A stretch of DNA of 64,000 nt from Closterium sp. Naga37s-1 (taxonomy: Eukaryota > Streptophyta > Zygnematophyceae > Desmidiales > Closteriaceae). Within the stretch, counting starts at the first letter, position 1. Every line of letters begins with the position of its first letter. Location of the stretch: positions 2,341,501 through 2,405,500 of the forward strand of contig CANJKZ010000093.1 in assembly GCA_947471745.1 (NCBI GenBank), read 5' to 3'. The notes beneath the pieces were generated by a model. That model worked only from the letters and a program-made list of their open reading frames with translations. It was not told the origin of the DNA and did not search any database. A program made the translations under genes and the position numbers. This document shows positions 1 through 13,500 of the stretch, one piece after another.

Positions 1-660
1 AGCAGTGAGCATGAGGGATTGAAAAGGTTGGAGAACGGAAGGCATTAAGGCATGTGAATGGAGGGGCTTGAACCACATGGCTAGTATCTTCATGAAGAGA
101 GCTACTGCACTATGCCCTGCTGCACTTTTCCCTGCTGCGCTGTGTCCTGCTGCTCAGTACCCTTGAGATTAGAGCTGCTTTATTTTTCAAGTGCTTCAGC
201 ATCTGCCAAGCATCAGCTTCTCGAGCTGCATGCACACGTGCCACTGACCGCAAGCTACGGCTCTTGCGAATATCACTGAGATTTGCACCATGGCTTGCAC
301 CATGGGATGCACCATGGCATGCACCATGGCTTGCACCATGGGATGCACCATGGCATGCAACAGCAGGCCACAGGAGCCCCATGCTATCTCCATCAATCTC
401 ACTCGGTTGGGTCGTCGTTGGTTTTACGGTATACTTAAGGATAAATAAATGGAGAATTGGGGCATTCCAGTACGCGAGCATGTTGTGCGGAGTGCGAAGG
501 TAGGGGAGTTGGGGCAAGGGATGTTCGTGCAAGCAAAGGACTGGCGCGGATTGAACTGGAGCAAGAGATGGGACGTGAGGGAGGCACAAGCTAGCATGTC
601 AGCAAGTGTTGTGAGTGATGCACATGGCTGCAAGGGGTTGGAAGAGGATAGGGGGGAGGT
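1..660. other. Non-coding left edge, intron-like remnant of another LRR gene copy
   Basis: I see no convincing gene here. A short tandem repeat with a GCACCATGG core occupies about 285-360. Scattered similarity to 13.1-13.6 kb, an intron region of the LRR gene, suggests this is the 5' intron region of a further copy lying mostly outside the window. The small open frames are repeat shadows. Confidence 0.4.
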
Positions 661-684
661 CTAGGAAAAAGTTGGGGTAGGTTC

Positions 685-753
685 AGGAATTTGAGTGCAG
701 TGAGGTGACTGATGCTGCGAGGACTTTCACTGAGAGCCACGCCCATGAGGTCA
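685..753 (-). pseudogene. Orphan LRR exon of a further gene copy
   Basis: On the minus strand this 69-base block reads as one LRR (DLMGVALSESPRSISHLTAL and then KFL) with a TAG acceptor just before it and the 1 + 66 + 2 base phase-2 layout of the LRR exons to the right. It and its flanks resemble the exon at 13613-13684. The expected GT donor after the exon has become GA, so it probably cannot be spliced. It shows that the LRR gene belongs to a tandem array. No partner exons are visible to its left within the window. Confidence 0.6.
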
Positions 754-1201
754 CTATAACAGTATGCATGCAAATCGGTGCACAGAAGTGCGTGCCAACA
801 GGAGAAAACGTGAATTGGCACAGAAATTGGATGGGAAGAAGGTTCTTTTCACTTTACACCCTTGTTCAAGGAAGAATGTCGACATCGGCCACTTGTGTGC
901 TAAACAATCACCAAATGTGGTTGACTTGAAGCAAGTGTGAGGTGACCCGAGGGTCATTTTCAAATCCAAATCCACGCAGATCACTGTACTGCAAGTACCG
1001 TCATTGAACATGTACTTGACTGATTTACAATAAGTCCCAATGCGGGCTTCTAAGGTAGCCACAAAGCCCAAACATTATTCATCATGACTGAAATCGGCTA
1101 CAGAAATACACTTCCGTATGAAGGAGCTACTCCATGTAGGTAATTAAAGCAAAGCCTGGGCATGCTACCGTATTTCAGAATCGGGTCCCGTTACCCAAAT
1201 T

Positions 1202-1566
1202 TCATCTGCCCACAACAATCGATACAAAACCAAGATGTGAAAACTCTACGCTGCACATTCCAAGCATCAGGAGCGAGAGGGTGGCAATAGCAGCAGCACC
1301 AGAGAGGTTGATGGCAGCAGCAATGAACGTGCCAGGGGCAGATGCCGATGTGGTCTTGGGTGCGGGCGTTGCAGCCGATGCAGATGCTGCAACTGATGCT
1401 GGTGCTGCAACTGATGCTGGTGCTGTAACTGATGCTGGTGCTGCAACTGATGCTGGTGCAGAAATTGATGCTGGTGCTTCAGCCGATGCTGGTGCTTCAG
1501 CAGATGCTGGTGCTTCAGCCGATGCTGGTGCTACAGCCGATGCTGGTGCTTCGGTGGGTGCTGAGA
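1202..1566 (-). CDS. Last exon of LRR gene: Ala/Pro/Ser stalk and hydrophobic tail
   Basis: After the acceptor at 1567-1568 the frame encodes about 13 imperfect six-residue units (AEAPAS, VAAPAS, VTAPAS) from an 18-base tandem repeat, then Lys-Thr-Thr and a hydrophobic run (AAINLSGAAAIATLSLLML). Alternating AP, PA, TP and SP pairs are the context in which plant arabinogalactan proteins are hydroxylated and glycosylated, and a small-residue site followed by a C-terminal hydrophobic run is typical of GPI signals. Here about 18 residues follow the run. In the paralog (52027-52250) the stop comes one codon after LMLG, so this copy seems to have read past the ancestral stop. Confidence 0.75.
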
Positions 1567-4500
1567 CTGGAATGTGGCCAGAGATATAGATTGGGCAGAG
1601 TTGAATCGAATTCCGCAAAGCATATCCCTCCAACCAGCCATTTTTGGAAGGCTTGTTTGGAGCTACTGTGACACTGCCATTGTGTGTGTGTGCGTGAATT
1701 TGTGTATGTGTGTGTGTGTGTGTGTATGTGTGTGTGTGTGAATTTGTATGTGTGTGTGTGTGTGTGTGCAGTCAATGCAGCGAAGAGACTCACATGCACG
1801 AGGTGTGCAGGAGGAGCAGAAGGAGAAGCAGAGGCGGCAGAAGCCAGTGGTGTTTCTCTGCTGCACCACACACTTGCTGCCCTCTGCAGGGCAGGTCAGC
1901 CCCGTGCCCGAGACATTCCTGGAGACGAGGGGAAGGGGGGGTGGGGGGGGGGGGGGAGGAGGGGGAGGGGGAGGGGGGGACGAGGGAGGAAAAAAAAAAC
2001 ACTTGTACAGATTTCACGATTACAGAATCCTGTCGCTCTTTACAGGAAAAGGTCTGGCACACGTGCACCAGCATGTTAACGTTTGCACAGCGGAACTTTC
2101 TTATCTCCTGTGCTGCTCAGTCAGCAAAGCTTCTACCCCTATCGAGACAAGCTCGGATAAAGCTTCTCCTCGCTCTCGTAAAAGCGATGGGAAATGCGAG
2201 TGTCCTTTGGGCACCGGAATATATGTTGGACAAATACTACACAAGAACAAATGCTTCAACAAGCATGCACCTGAAACATTATGCCAGCCCGAATGCATTC
2301 TGTGAGTATCTGGTCAAATACCACATGCAATATCGATTTGAAGCTTATCAGTTACAGGTCTGCTTATAGAGGAACAATACAGACTTAACACGTGTGAGGC
2401 AAGAAGGGATGATGCAGTATGTGCCATTGAGGAGTGCATGCAGACAAGAGGCAAGTCAACACCACAATGGTGACAATGATTCGAGTAGGGGGGGCCACAA
2501 TAGGAGCATACGGGATGTATTAGTGAGACCCAAGCACGAAACATGGAAGCTGTAAGAGCATTGTCAGAAGAGCAGTCACATATATGCTTGTAGTGGACGG
2601 GGAGTGGTTGTGCTACTCACAGGGACGTCAGATTGACAAGGCTGCCCAGGCTTGCAGGTATGGGGCCACTAAAGTTGTTGCCTTCAAGGCCCCTGCCATA
2701 CCATGCCATGCCATACCATACCATGCCATGCCATACCATACCATGCCATGCCATGCCATGCCATGCCACACGTGCATGCCAGCAAACAAAGCGCATCAGC
2801 TTCTTGCAAGGATTTCTGTGAAAATAACTGGTGTGGTTCCACATTGTGGATTGCAGCAGAAGTGCTTCGTTCGCCGATGCTGTCAAGGCCAGGACAACGT
2901 GTGCACAACCCATTTGTCAAGGAATCATTTTTGCCCTCCTTAAACATCCCTGCTTCACAACAGCACCACTTCCTTGTTCATAAAAGGGCTGTTGGAGGCT
3001 CACAGGAGCTGCAGCGATGCAAGGCGGGAGATGGAGTCAGGGAGGGAGCCATTGAGCTGGTTGTCGCTCACATCTCTGGAAATGGAGTGGGGCATGGTGG
3101 TGGTGGGTGGTTGTGGGAAGGGTACGGAGGGGAGAGAGTGGAGGAATGAGGACAGGGGGAAGAACAGGGGGGTAGGGGGGGGGGGGGGGGGGGAGGTGGG
3201 GAGGGGAGACGGGGGGGAACGGGGAAGAGGCGAGGGGAATGAGGATCCAAGCCAACGTGCAACTCTGCTCAAGCTACAAGTAGCCTCCAATCCCTCAAAG
3301 CCACGCAATGCTAGGGGTTTGGCTGCTATATTTGATGCGGCATGTGGCAGCTCGGTTAGATCTGGGCCCGTTAAATGGGTGAAGATACCGGACCTGAATT
3401 ACACGAGACACGAACCGCTCACATAGATGAATAATCGGCTGAGAAGCAAAAGGGGTGAAGGAGGACGAGGCAGTGATCTCACAGCACAAGTAGAGAAGGG
3501 ATGTTCCACGAAGGAAGCGGGCCAGAGAATGCATTGCCTTGCAGCTCACTGTGTGGAGGCATGGGTTGCATGGGATGGGGATGGTGGAATAAACACTGGT
3601 ACGCCTGAAAGGGGATGTTTACGGTTGCACACACACAATGAGAATTCGTGCCGTTTTTGAATGAAATGAATAAAGATGCAACGAATGAGCCAGCATATCC
3701 TCTCAAACACGCACGCTCCTAAACCCTAAAATAATATACCGGAGCAACTTTAAGGAGCGCTTACAGGGAGGTGAGGCCTCCGGAGACGTTAGAAGGAAGA
3801 GGCCCGTGGAGCTGGTTGTGAGCCATGGCGCTGCAGAGAGCACATGGGCGATGGTGGAAGGACGTGACATGATGGTATGGTAGCATGCTCACATGGAAGG
3901 TCCCTCAAGGAGCGTATGTCTTTCTCATGCGGTCACACCTCTGTTTCCTTGCCGCATGCACCATCTCATGGCTAGGTGCATGCATTTCACGTCCATTTCC
4001 CGCTTGCATGCTGGGCTCTCTTCCATGCCATAAGGGGTAGCATGGCACAGCAAGACAGTGTGGGTCCTGGGAATGTCGTGTAGCCTTGCAACCCATTCTG
4101 CTTGAATACGATATTCGTTGTACATTTGTGTTGGGGAACCCTTTGTGGCGGGTCCTCCAAACGTAAACAATTTGTTGGTCAGTCCAATCACATCTGCGAC
4201 CAGTTGTACCATCACCAGCACCTCACAAGTGGGTTGCTCACTGCGAATGCATTCATAAGAAATTCTGGAGACTCAGTTTACCTTCTTCATGTGCAGTGCA
4301 GCTCCTTTCCTTCCTCATAACCCGAGGAGCTCATGGGATGAGTGGTGGCACTTACAGGGACGTTGAGAACTCACAGGGAATTGAGAGACTCCATGGTCCA
4401 AACGCCGCGAGGAACAATGCCAGAGAAGCGGTTGTGGGAAACGTTGCTGTTGGCACAGGTGAGCAGCATTGGCAAAGAAATGCTACAGGTGTGAAGGAGG

Positions 4501-7500
4501 AAAGGGGATCTGATTTCGAACAAGGTATGGCCAGGTCAATTGCGAGAACAAGGTATGCCTATACCACTTACAAATGAGCCAGCAACTCCATCTGAGCAAT
4601 TTTTGGTGTAAGGGGTCCTGAGAAGTTGTTGTGTGCGAGGTTGCTGCACGCAATAAAGGGCATGGCTAGGATGCAATGAAGGGTATGGCTAGGATGCAAT
4701 GTAATGAGTGGCTCGGATGCAATGAAATGAGTGGCTTGGATGCAATGAAATGAGTTGCTTGGATGGAACGAAATGAGTGGTTTGGATGCAAATGGCAACA
4801 TGTTCTCTGCATGTGGAGGGACAAATGCGTGATACGGAAAGAAGAGGTCTGCAAAGCATGATTGAGAACGGGTTACATGGTATCAGTATCAGAGAAATCC
4901 CAGTTCCCCTGATTCGCGAAAATGGAGGGGAAAGGTCCAGTGAAGCTGTTGTTAGACACGTCTCTGTGGAGTGGAGGAGGGGCATAAGGGGAAGGTGGGC
5001 AATGATGCATGAAGTCGGTGAGATGATGAGGGAAAGAGGATGGGAGGGGGTAAGGAATACATGAAAAAAGGGGGTGTATAAGGAAAAGCCGTGCAATGGA
5101 TGAAATTGGTGTATTAGCAAGTCACAGAAAATTCATTTGCCGGCTGATTAAATCTTGCCAATTCACAATGCAGAAGCAAGACATTTGTGCTATATCTACC
5201 ACGCAAATGCACAAATGCAGAAATGATAGTGGAAGGAGTTGCGTCTAAGTAAATATTGGATCTAGAAGCAGAAGAACGGGATAAAAAACCCAATCATGTG
5301 TAGCTTAAACTACGTAAAGGAACCTGAAACAGTAAAAGGGACCTGAATCATACTAGACATGCAAACTTTGTGCACCATGTACTCATATCATATGTACACT
5401 TACAGCTGAGAAATTAACACATTGGAGTGGGATGGAAATGGGCCAGAGAAATTGCATGATGCGGCATACAACCTGAGGATCAGTCGATGAAAGAAGGGTT
5501 GGAGGGTGGGGAGGAAAGAAGGGGGACATAGGAGGGGGGGAGGGGACGAAAAGGGGAATGGTTTGTGTGCGAGCGTAGAGTCTAGAGGTCGGGAGGGTAG
5601 AATGAAGGTAGAAATACAAAGATGAGAAATTTAATATCAAAGATGCAGCAAATGAGAGAAGCAATAGACAGTGCCGTGATGTATAACATGAAAACTTCAA
5701 CACCCGATGCAACCATTGCTGATTAACATACCACACGATGATGTATCATTAGGTGTCACTCACAATAGTGAAACACCGGGCTGTCTTAAGAGCCCATCCA
5801 ACCCTTTGCTAAGAGGGTTGTAGCTGAGGTCTCTGTGGAGGGCATGAAAGTCGGTTAGCATGGCAAGCAACCACTGGTGATGGGGGCAGTGGAGTAGAGG
5901 GGAAGGCATGCAGTGCGATGGATGGAAAGAGGGGAGGATGCGCCTGGCCGTGTTTGTTACTGCAAACCCTCGGCTGTTCTGCACGCGTTGTTTAATGGGT
6001 GTCGGCAACAGGTGTATGTGAGAGAGGGGACCTACCACGAGTGGTGTGGGAGCAGGTGTGGGTGGGGGATAGAGTGAGTCATAGAGCGTTTCCAGGAGTG
6101 TCTGAGGAAAGTTACACATACGTCGAGCATAAAGCGACGATGACATGGACAAAAGGACCTATACTCTAACCTGCAGCAGCTCGAGGACCAGCTGCAGCCA
6201 GTTTCTGATTCTGCCATCACTGGTCGGTCGTGCTGCAGCGATGCGATGCTGTACCTAAGGCATGATTCCCCACAAAGACTGCTTCAGAGGGGTTTTATAC
6301 CTTGGTAACCCAGCACCGAAAGAGTACTTCAGAGCACTGGACAATTTACCCACTGAGGAGGGAAACTCTTTTTGTAACCAGTACTGCAAATGTCCCACAC
6401 ATGGGAAATGCCAATAACGGATGCTTAGAGTTCATTGCAATGACCCGTGGGCAAATATCGTGGGCTCATTTTACCTTTCTCCATTGTCAATCATCCCCCC
6501 TCGTCCCCCCGTCCAACACGTAAGCATGACGTGCAGGTGGCATGGGGCACGCCGCACAACTCACAAGAGACCGGCGGACAATCTGGCAGGCACGGATCCC
6601 CTGAAGTCGTTGTGGCTTAAATTTCTGAAAACGTTTCAAGTGGGACAGAAGCATTTTCTTATCATCCATGGTGCTTCAAGCTTTGTCAATCCAGTTTTTC
6701 AAGTGTGTTTTCAGTAGCCGAATTTGTGGTTCTCATAAGGCCATGACGTGGCAAGCACAATGGAATGCAAGGGAGAGACGAGCATGTGTTGAGTCCAGTC
6801 GCGCTATACCTCTTGACTTGATCTGAACCTGTGAATACGTTAGAGTAATTTGGATCGAGCTATTTCAGTTGCAAGTTAAAACTTAGAGTGAATGAAGCCC
6901 CTGGTCCAAAGGCATATCTTCATGTTCCGGAGATGAGACGAGATGAGCTGAGACGATCAGAAAATATTAGAAGAGAGACAAGAATCCGGTACCATCAGCT
7001 TGACTCCTCGTACACTATGATGTGAATCCCACTCCCAGGCCAGACTGCACTCATAGCCATCGTGGTGAGTTCCTTTGCAAAGTTATGTCTTCCCCGCTCT
7101 ACCCCCCTTCCCCCCTCTATCCCCCTCCCCCTCTCTACTCCCCTTCCCCCTCTCTATCCCCCTTCCCCCTCTCTCCCCCCTTTCCCCCTCTCCACCCCCC
7201 CTATCCACCTCCCTTCCCCCTCTCTACCCCCCTTCCCCCTCTCCACCTCCCCCTCGCTCGCTCACCCATGTGATGTCAAACACCCAGGACTCACATTGTC
7301 CACGCGTTCAAGGCGGTAGGCAGGGTGCTGAGGTGATTGTGGGAGAGGTCGCTGCACGCCGTGAGAGCAGGCAGTGAGAGCCGGCGGAGGGGAGGGCAGT
7401 GGAGGAGAAGGGGGGACATGCACGCTAAGATAGGGACGAGAGTGCTTCTGTGCCACTGTCCAGGGAAATGTGCGGTCTGCAACAGCTCTGGTATTGGCTG

Positions 7501-10500
7501 TGAAACTCATGCGGCACTGTCGTGACAGGGTGGAGTGGATCTCGGCAGGACATATGAGGCTTCACAAAACATCCAATGCAACCGTAAGGTCCGCACCAAT
7601 ATTAGGCTGTTGGGAGCACAATGCAACACAGAATATAAGCAGGAAGATCGGAAGGGGTGTTTCTCAAGTAGACAACTGTTGAGAAAGGGAAATACGTGCT
7701 GAGAGAGTCTGTCCAGGAGACTCCAGCACCTGATTCCGATTGGTTGACACTAATCATGCAAGGTGCCACACGGAGAGGTGTTGCGATCCAAGCCACTCAT
7801 AAGCACATGCCAGGAGATGCAACCTTTGGAGACTCACAAGGTATCAAGGTTTGAGCTAGTAAAGGAAGGAACGGCGCCGGTGAGATTGTTGAAGGAGAGC
7901 CTCCTGTGTTGTGTGGAGGCAGGCACGCGTGGGGAGAGGCCAAGGCAGGCACGTGTATTGCAGATAGACTGTGGAAGTGCAATGCAGCGACTTTGTACAG
8001 TGAAGTCAATGTGTACAAGGGAGAGGCATTATATGAACGGGTGCTCGTGATGTTGCATTGCTTATCATCACTGTAGCTTTTGCAAAACACGAGAAGCATG
8101 AGGCAAGGCTGTGAAACAAAAGGACCATGCAGCATTGTCATGACAGGGTGGAGTCAGTGGGGTAAAATCTTTGGGGCTTCACAGAATTTGCTATCGTATG
8201 CTCCAAACCAATATTAGGCTGTTGGGAACACGATGCAATACAGCAAATAAGCGTTTAATCAAAAAAGAATTCATACCTTGCTCAAGTAGCAGCAGGAAGA
8301 TCGTAAGAAGTGTTGCTTAAGTAGAAAGCTGCTGAGAGAGACTGTCCAGGAGACTCCACCACCCGATTCCACTTGGTTGACACTGAGCATGCAAGGTGTA
8401 GCACGATCCAAGCCACTCATAAGGGCATGCCAGGAGAGGCAAGCTTCGGAGACTCACAAGTTCTTAAGGGTTCCGCTAGTGATGGCAGGAACGGTGCCAG
8501 TGAGATTGTTGAACGAGAGCCCCCTGCGTTGTGTGGAGGGAGGCATGCGTGGAGAAAGGCCAAGGCAGGCACGTGTATTGTGATAGACTGTGGCATTGCA
8601 ATGCAGCGACTTTGTACAGTGGAGTGAATGTGTACAAGGGAGAGGCATTATATGAACGGATGCTTTTGGTGTTGCGACCTATGTGGAGAAAAGCGCGTTC
8701 AGCGTTTTAAACGCAGGCGTTTAATTGCTGCGTTTAAAACACAGAACGAATTTTCGGGAGTCTTGACCGAAAACGCTAAAAAAAGGTAACAAATGGTCTC
8801 AATATAGCAATAAGCAAACTAGAGCAACCATGATATCTCGCCATACTCCCCGCCCTCCTCCTCGTCCTCCTCCTCCTCCCTGCCCTCCTCCTGCTGCTCG
8901 TCGTACTCATCCACGCACAAGTAGTCCTCATCCACCTCCACCTCCCCACCTCATGCCCGAGCATGTGTCTGATTTTTTTTCCAGGCTGCCCGGAAAAAAA
9001 ATCTCAAGCGTTCTGCGTTTTTTTTTTTTCTGTTCGTTGCGACTGCTTCTCATCACCGTAGCTTTTACAAAAGCGGCTTAAAATGGATTTGCACCATTAC
9101 TAAGCCACAACGAAAGAGCCACCATTCACAGATAGAAAATTATTCGTGAACTGGAAGTCACATTTTAGAGAGCGGAGGAATAAGACAAAGCTGAAAGGGT
9201 AGGGACCTGATACAACAATATACACGTGAGCAAAGCACCAAACCTTGGCTGGATTGCCTGGCTATGTTGGAAAAAACGCTCGGGCTTCTACGCGTATCAC
9301 GTTTATACGAGAACGTATATACGGAAAAACGTGATACGTTCCGTAATCCGCGATACGTTTCGTCGGGCAGCCCGAAAAAAAAGAGAAAAAATCTGTTGCC
9401 GCTGATTCCGCGATCTGCAATTCTGTGAAACCTAATTTTGAGATTCGAAACTCGAATGCCCCCCTCCCCTCCCCTCCACCGCACATCACCTCACACCACC
9501 TCCCAAACCCAACCTTCCCTTACGAGCTGCTCGCACATCGAGGTGAGTACAACAGCGAATCTCATTTGTCTCACGCCAAGTTTACTGCTATTGCTAGCAG
9601 CGGCGTCGCGTCACTTGCAGATCTTAGCAACCGCAATATTAGGACGATTCTAGCCAACAATTTCGTACTGGCGTAAACCCCACGGGAGTTATCCGCATCA
9701 AGTATTGCTTAAGTTCTTTCCCTATAAGCATTCTACCTCAACCGAAATGTTTTTCCCCTGCCCTAGAAATTTTTAACCTGCCCGACGCACCGTATTTCGA
9801 GGTTTTTTGTACGCTGGAAATTTGCGTATCGCGTATGTACGATACCGTATAGTTCGTACGCGTTCCGTACGCCATACGCGTATTTTCCAACATAGTTGCC
9901 TGGAACTAATTCGCCTAGAATCAACCCAAATAAACTATGTTGGCGCGTTGATTTGGGTCAGAAGGCATGGTTAAGGTGATCAGAGGATCACATGTGAGGT
10001 ATTACAAGTCTTGCAGGTCAAGGAGGTTGGTGATGGTGGCAGGGATGCTCCCTGAGATGTTGAAATTGAGCTGCCTGGTGGGGCGATTGCAAAGGAGGAG
10101 AGTAGAGAAGATGGTGCTGCGGTGTGGGAAACGGCCACAGGAAGAGCTTTGCCCACCGCGCATTGTCTAGCTGGTGAAACACCGTGGTGCTCACAGCCTG
10201 GTGCTTTGGCGTATCGTTTTACATCCCTCCCTATTTCATAAGGTTCCCGTGGAAGGACGGGGACAGATGAAGAGGAGACGGGTGGGAAGTTGATGCGTAC
10301 AGGTCAGTCACGTTTGCGAGGGAGGCGAGAGTGGGTGGAAGCGGAGGCGTACAATTCATTGAGGGCGGTGAGGGCGGAGATGGTGGAGGGGATAGATCCA
10401 GTGAAGCCATTCAGACCAGCCCGCCTGGAGGTGGAAGGAGAGGGGAGAGCGGACAGGCACACGCACTTGTGCCTGGTGGGCATGGGAGTTGGGTCGAGAG

Positions 10501-13500
10501 CCCTACTGGGCAATGTGAAGATGGAAGGGCAGAGGAGGGGAGGACGCAGTGCTTCTTGGAGGGCAATATTATCAACGGATGGCTTTGGGCGGTGAGCTGA
10601 GCAGCACAAGGTGCCAAACCAAGATGGTGGATGACTCACAGATGATGCAGCCGTGTGAGCGCCATCAATCCAGTGGGGAATGGTTGCGAGCGGTGGAGGC
10701 TAAAGTTGCCGGTGACGTCCCTGCGCGGTCACGGGCAGCAGGGTGGGGGAGGTACAGACCACTCCAATCAGTGGGGAGGCATGGGTGGGAAGCCATGCAA
10801 GTGGCATCAACGTACATCTGACTCGTTCCCTCTAGCCATCATGCACAGCCCTGGCTGACTCTGCCATGAGCCACGTGTGGCCCAGTTAAGGTATCAGATA
10901 GAAGCGCTTGATCCAAAGCGGCACAGATCAGTTAGAAATAGCCAAGGATGAGCAGGTTGTAACAACCTTTGGCAACGGATGGGCAGCGACAAGGCAAGCA
11001 GAGCGAGTGGCAAGACTGTAGCGGGTCGCGGATGAGGCAGGAAACAAAATGCTTAGATTCGTGGCCGGGTTCGGCGAGGGGCTCGTGGTTCCTTCCACTC
11101 ACAAATCCTCGAGGTTGGAGAGTGAACCGATCCTTAGCGGAAAGCGGGTGATGGGCAGGAAACTCAGGTCACTGCCACACAGTGAAAAGGGAGGTGAGAG
11201 ACAGGTGAGGTGGACAGGACAGTGGCATGGTAGTGCAATGCAGCGACTGCTGTCACTGCACCCCCAAGTTCCTACTGTCCTGCCGGATCAACCATGAGAT
11301 GTCTTAATTGTTCAGTGAGAGTGCATATGTGTCCATGAAAAAGAATTGTGTTTGCTTCACCTATATCGACGCAGGCAACTAGGAGGTGGATTCATTGCTG
11401 CTGATTTGAATTCTGTCATAAGATGCAATGCACTGCAATGCGCTTATGAGATGCATTGCTCTTATGAGAGGCAATGCTCTTATGAGAGGCAGTGCGCTTA
11501 TGACATGCAACGCGCTTATGAGATGCAATGCGCTTATGAGATGCAATGCCCTTACGAGATGCAATGCGCTTACGAGATGCAATGCGCTTATGAGATGCAA
11601 TGCGCTTACGAGATGCAATGCGCTTATGAGATGCAATGCGCTTATGAGATGCAATGCGCTTACGAGATGCAATGCGCTTACGAGATGCAATGCGCTTACG
11701 AGATGCAATGCGCTTATGAGATGCAATGCGCTTGCGAGATGCAATGCGCTTGTGAGATGCAATGTGCTTATGACATGCAATGCGCTTATGGGATGCAATG
11801 CATGCGACGAGCAAGCACATGCCCTTGATACGCTTATGATATGCAATGTGCTCACTAAGAACACATTAAGAATGACACCAAAATCATGGTTTGCTTCGGT
11901 AGATACCTAAATGATGCATAAAGCGTGGGAGCAGGAAGGAAGATACTAGAAAGACTTACAGGTGGGAGAGTGAAGTAAGGGCGGATAAAGAGGAAGGGAG
12001 CTCTCCGGCAGTCAGGTTGAGACTCGTGAGAGTGCTGAGGAGAAGTGGGTATAACATACAGAGAGGGAGGCATAGTCACATGATAAAAGTGTTTTAAGGT
12101 GAGACGTCTCAAAAGTGCAAAAGAGAGGATGAGGGACCATGGTGAAGGGGACGCACGAAAGTTGGGGAGCAGAGAGTATATGAGTGAGTGGTGTGTTGCG
12201 ACTGAAGCAAGGGCAAGTGGCGTGTGGAAAATGGGAGAGCTGGGGACAGCAGCCGGCGGAGAGCAGCTTAAAAGCATGCTGCGGGTTGGAAGGGGACCAA
12301 ATTCCATACACTATGCTGCTGGACTGACCATTGCGCAATGAATAGGAGCAGTGTTGGCAGAGTAGGAGGAGATGGGCAGGTAGGGATGAGTGAGAGGGGA
12401 GCGGAAGGCAGGTAGGGGTGAGTGAGAGGGTAGAGGCAGGCAGGTAGGGATGAGTGAGAGGGGAGGGCAAGGCAAGTAGGGATGAGTGAGAGGGGAGGGG
12501 AAGGTGGGTAGGAATGAGTGAGAGGAAGTTGAAGGTGGATACGGATGAGTGAGAGGGGAGGGGAGGGCGGGCAGAGATGAGTGCGAGAAAGGGGAGGGGG
12601 GGGGGGGGGGGTGGGGGGCGAGGGCGGGCACGAATGAATTAGACGTGGGAAAGAGAAAAGCGGGTAGGGAGGATGCACAGCGTACAGGTCCTTGAGGCGA
12701 GTGAGTGGGGCGAGACACGAGAGGTCGTCCATGGAGCCTTGCATCACAGGGGGGCCCATGAGCGACTGGATTGAGAGAATGCTGCGAGAGAGACAAACAG
12801 CAGAGGGGAGGGAGGCGAGTTGTCAACTTTCTGTGGGCTGCGATTGCACACGGCGTGAGAGAGAGCCACAGCAGCAGTAGTTGCACGGCGGCTACAGCAG
12901 CAGCAGTCCAGCCAGCAGTCACGACAGCAGGGGTTGGAGCAGAAACTCCATGTGCGTGGGTGCATGGAGCAGTGCGCACGTGGGTGGGATTGAGCAACTT
13001 GGATGATAAAAGGCACCAAGGGGTGGCAAGGAAGGAGTCGTGTCGGAGGAACACACAGCTGGCGCTGTCCCATGAGATGAGCTGCCCTGCTGCACTGTGC
13101 CCTGCTGCACAAGGTGTTTTCCTGGAGCATTCCAAGCATCATCTGCACTCTTCTGTAGCCATGTTACGCTGTAAATATGTTGCAGCAGTCAACAGCAAGA
13201 GCCCCAAGTCATCCTTATCAGTCTCACTCTGCTGTGTCGCCACTATAGTATTGATAAACGGGGCCCAACGACTGCGGCTTCCCAATGTGCCTGTATGTTG
13301 GGGTTAGTGCGGAAGGAAGGAAAGGGAACTCGTGGGAAGGATGTATGTGCATGGTAGCAACTGACTGGTGCGGCATGAAAGAACGAGGAGGAGGGGCTGG
13401 CTGGGAAATGGAGGCATAAGCAATGCGCATAAAGCATGTGCGAACACGAGGTGTAAGTGATGTGCTTGCCAGCTAGGCGATGGAAGAGGAGAGGTGGGGA

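Noticed and set aside
11346-11910. 160-codon frames with MQCAYE repeats as a possible repeat protein
   Set aside because: The 18-bp tandem repeat is open on both strands, lies in an LRR-gene intron and has no gene-like flanks.
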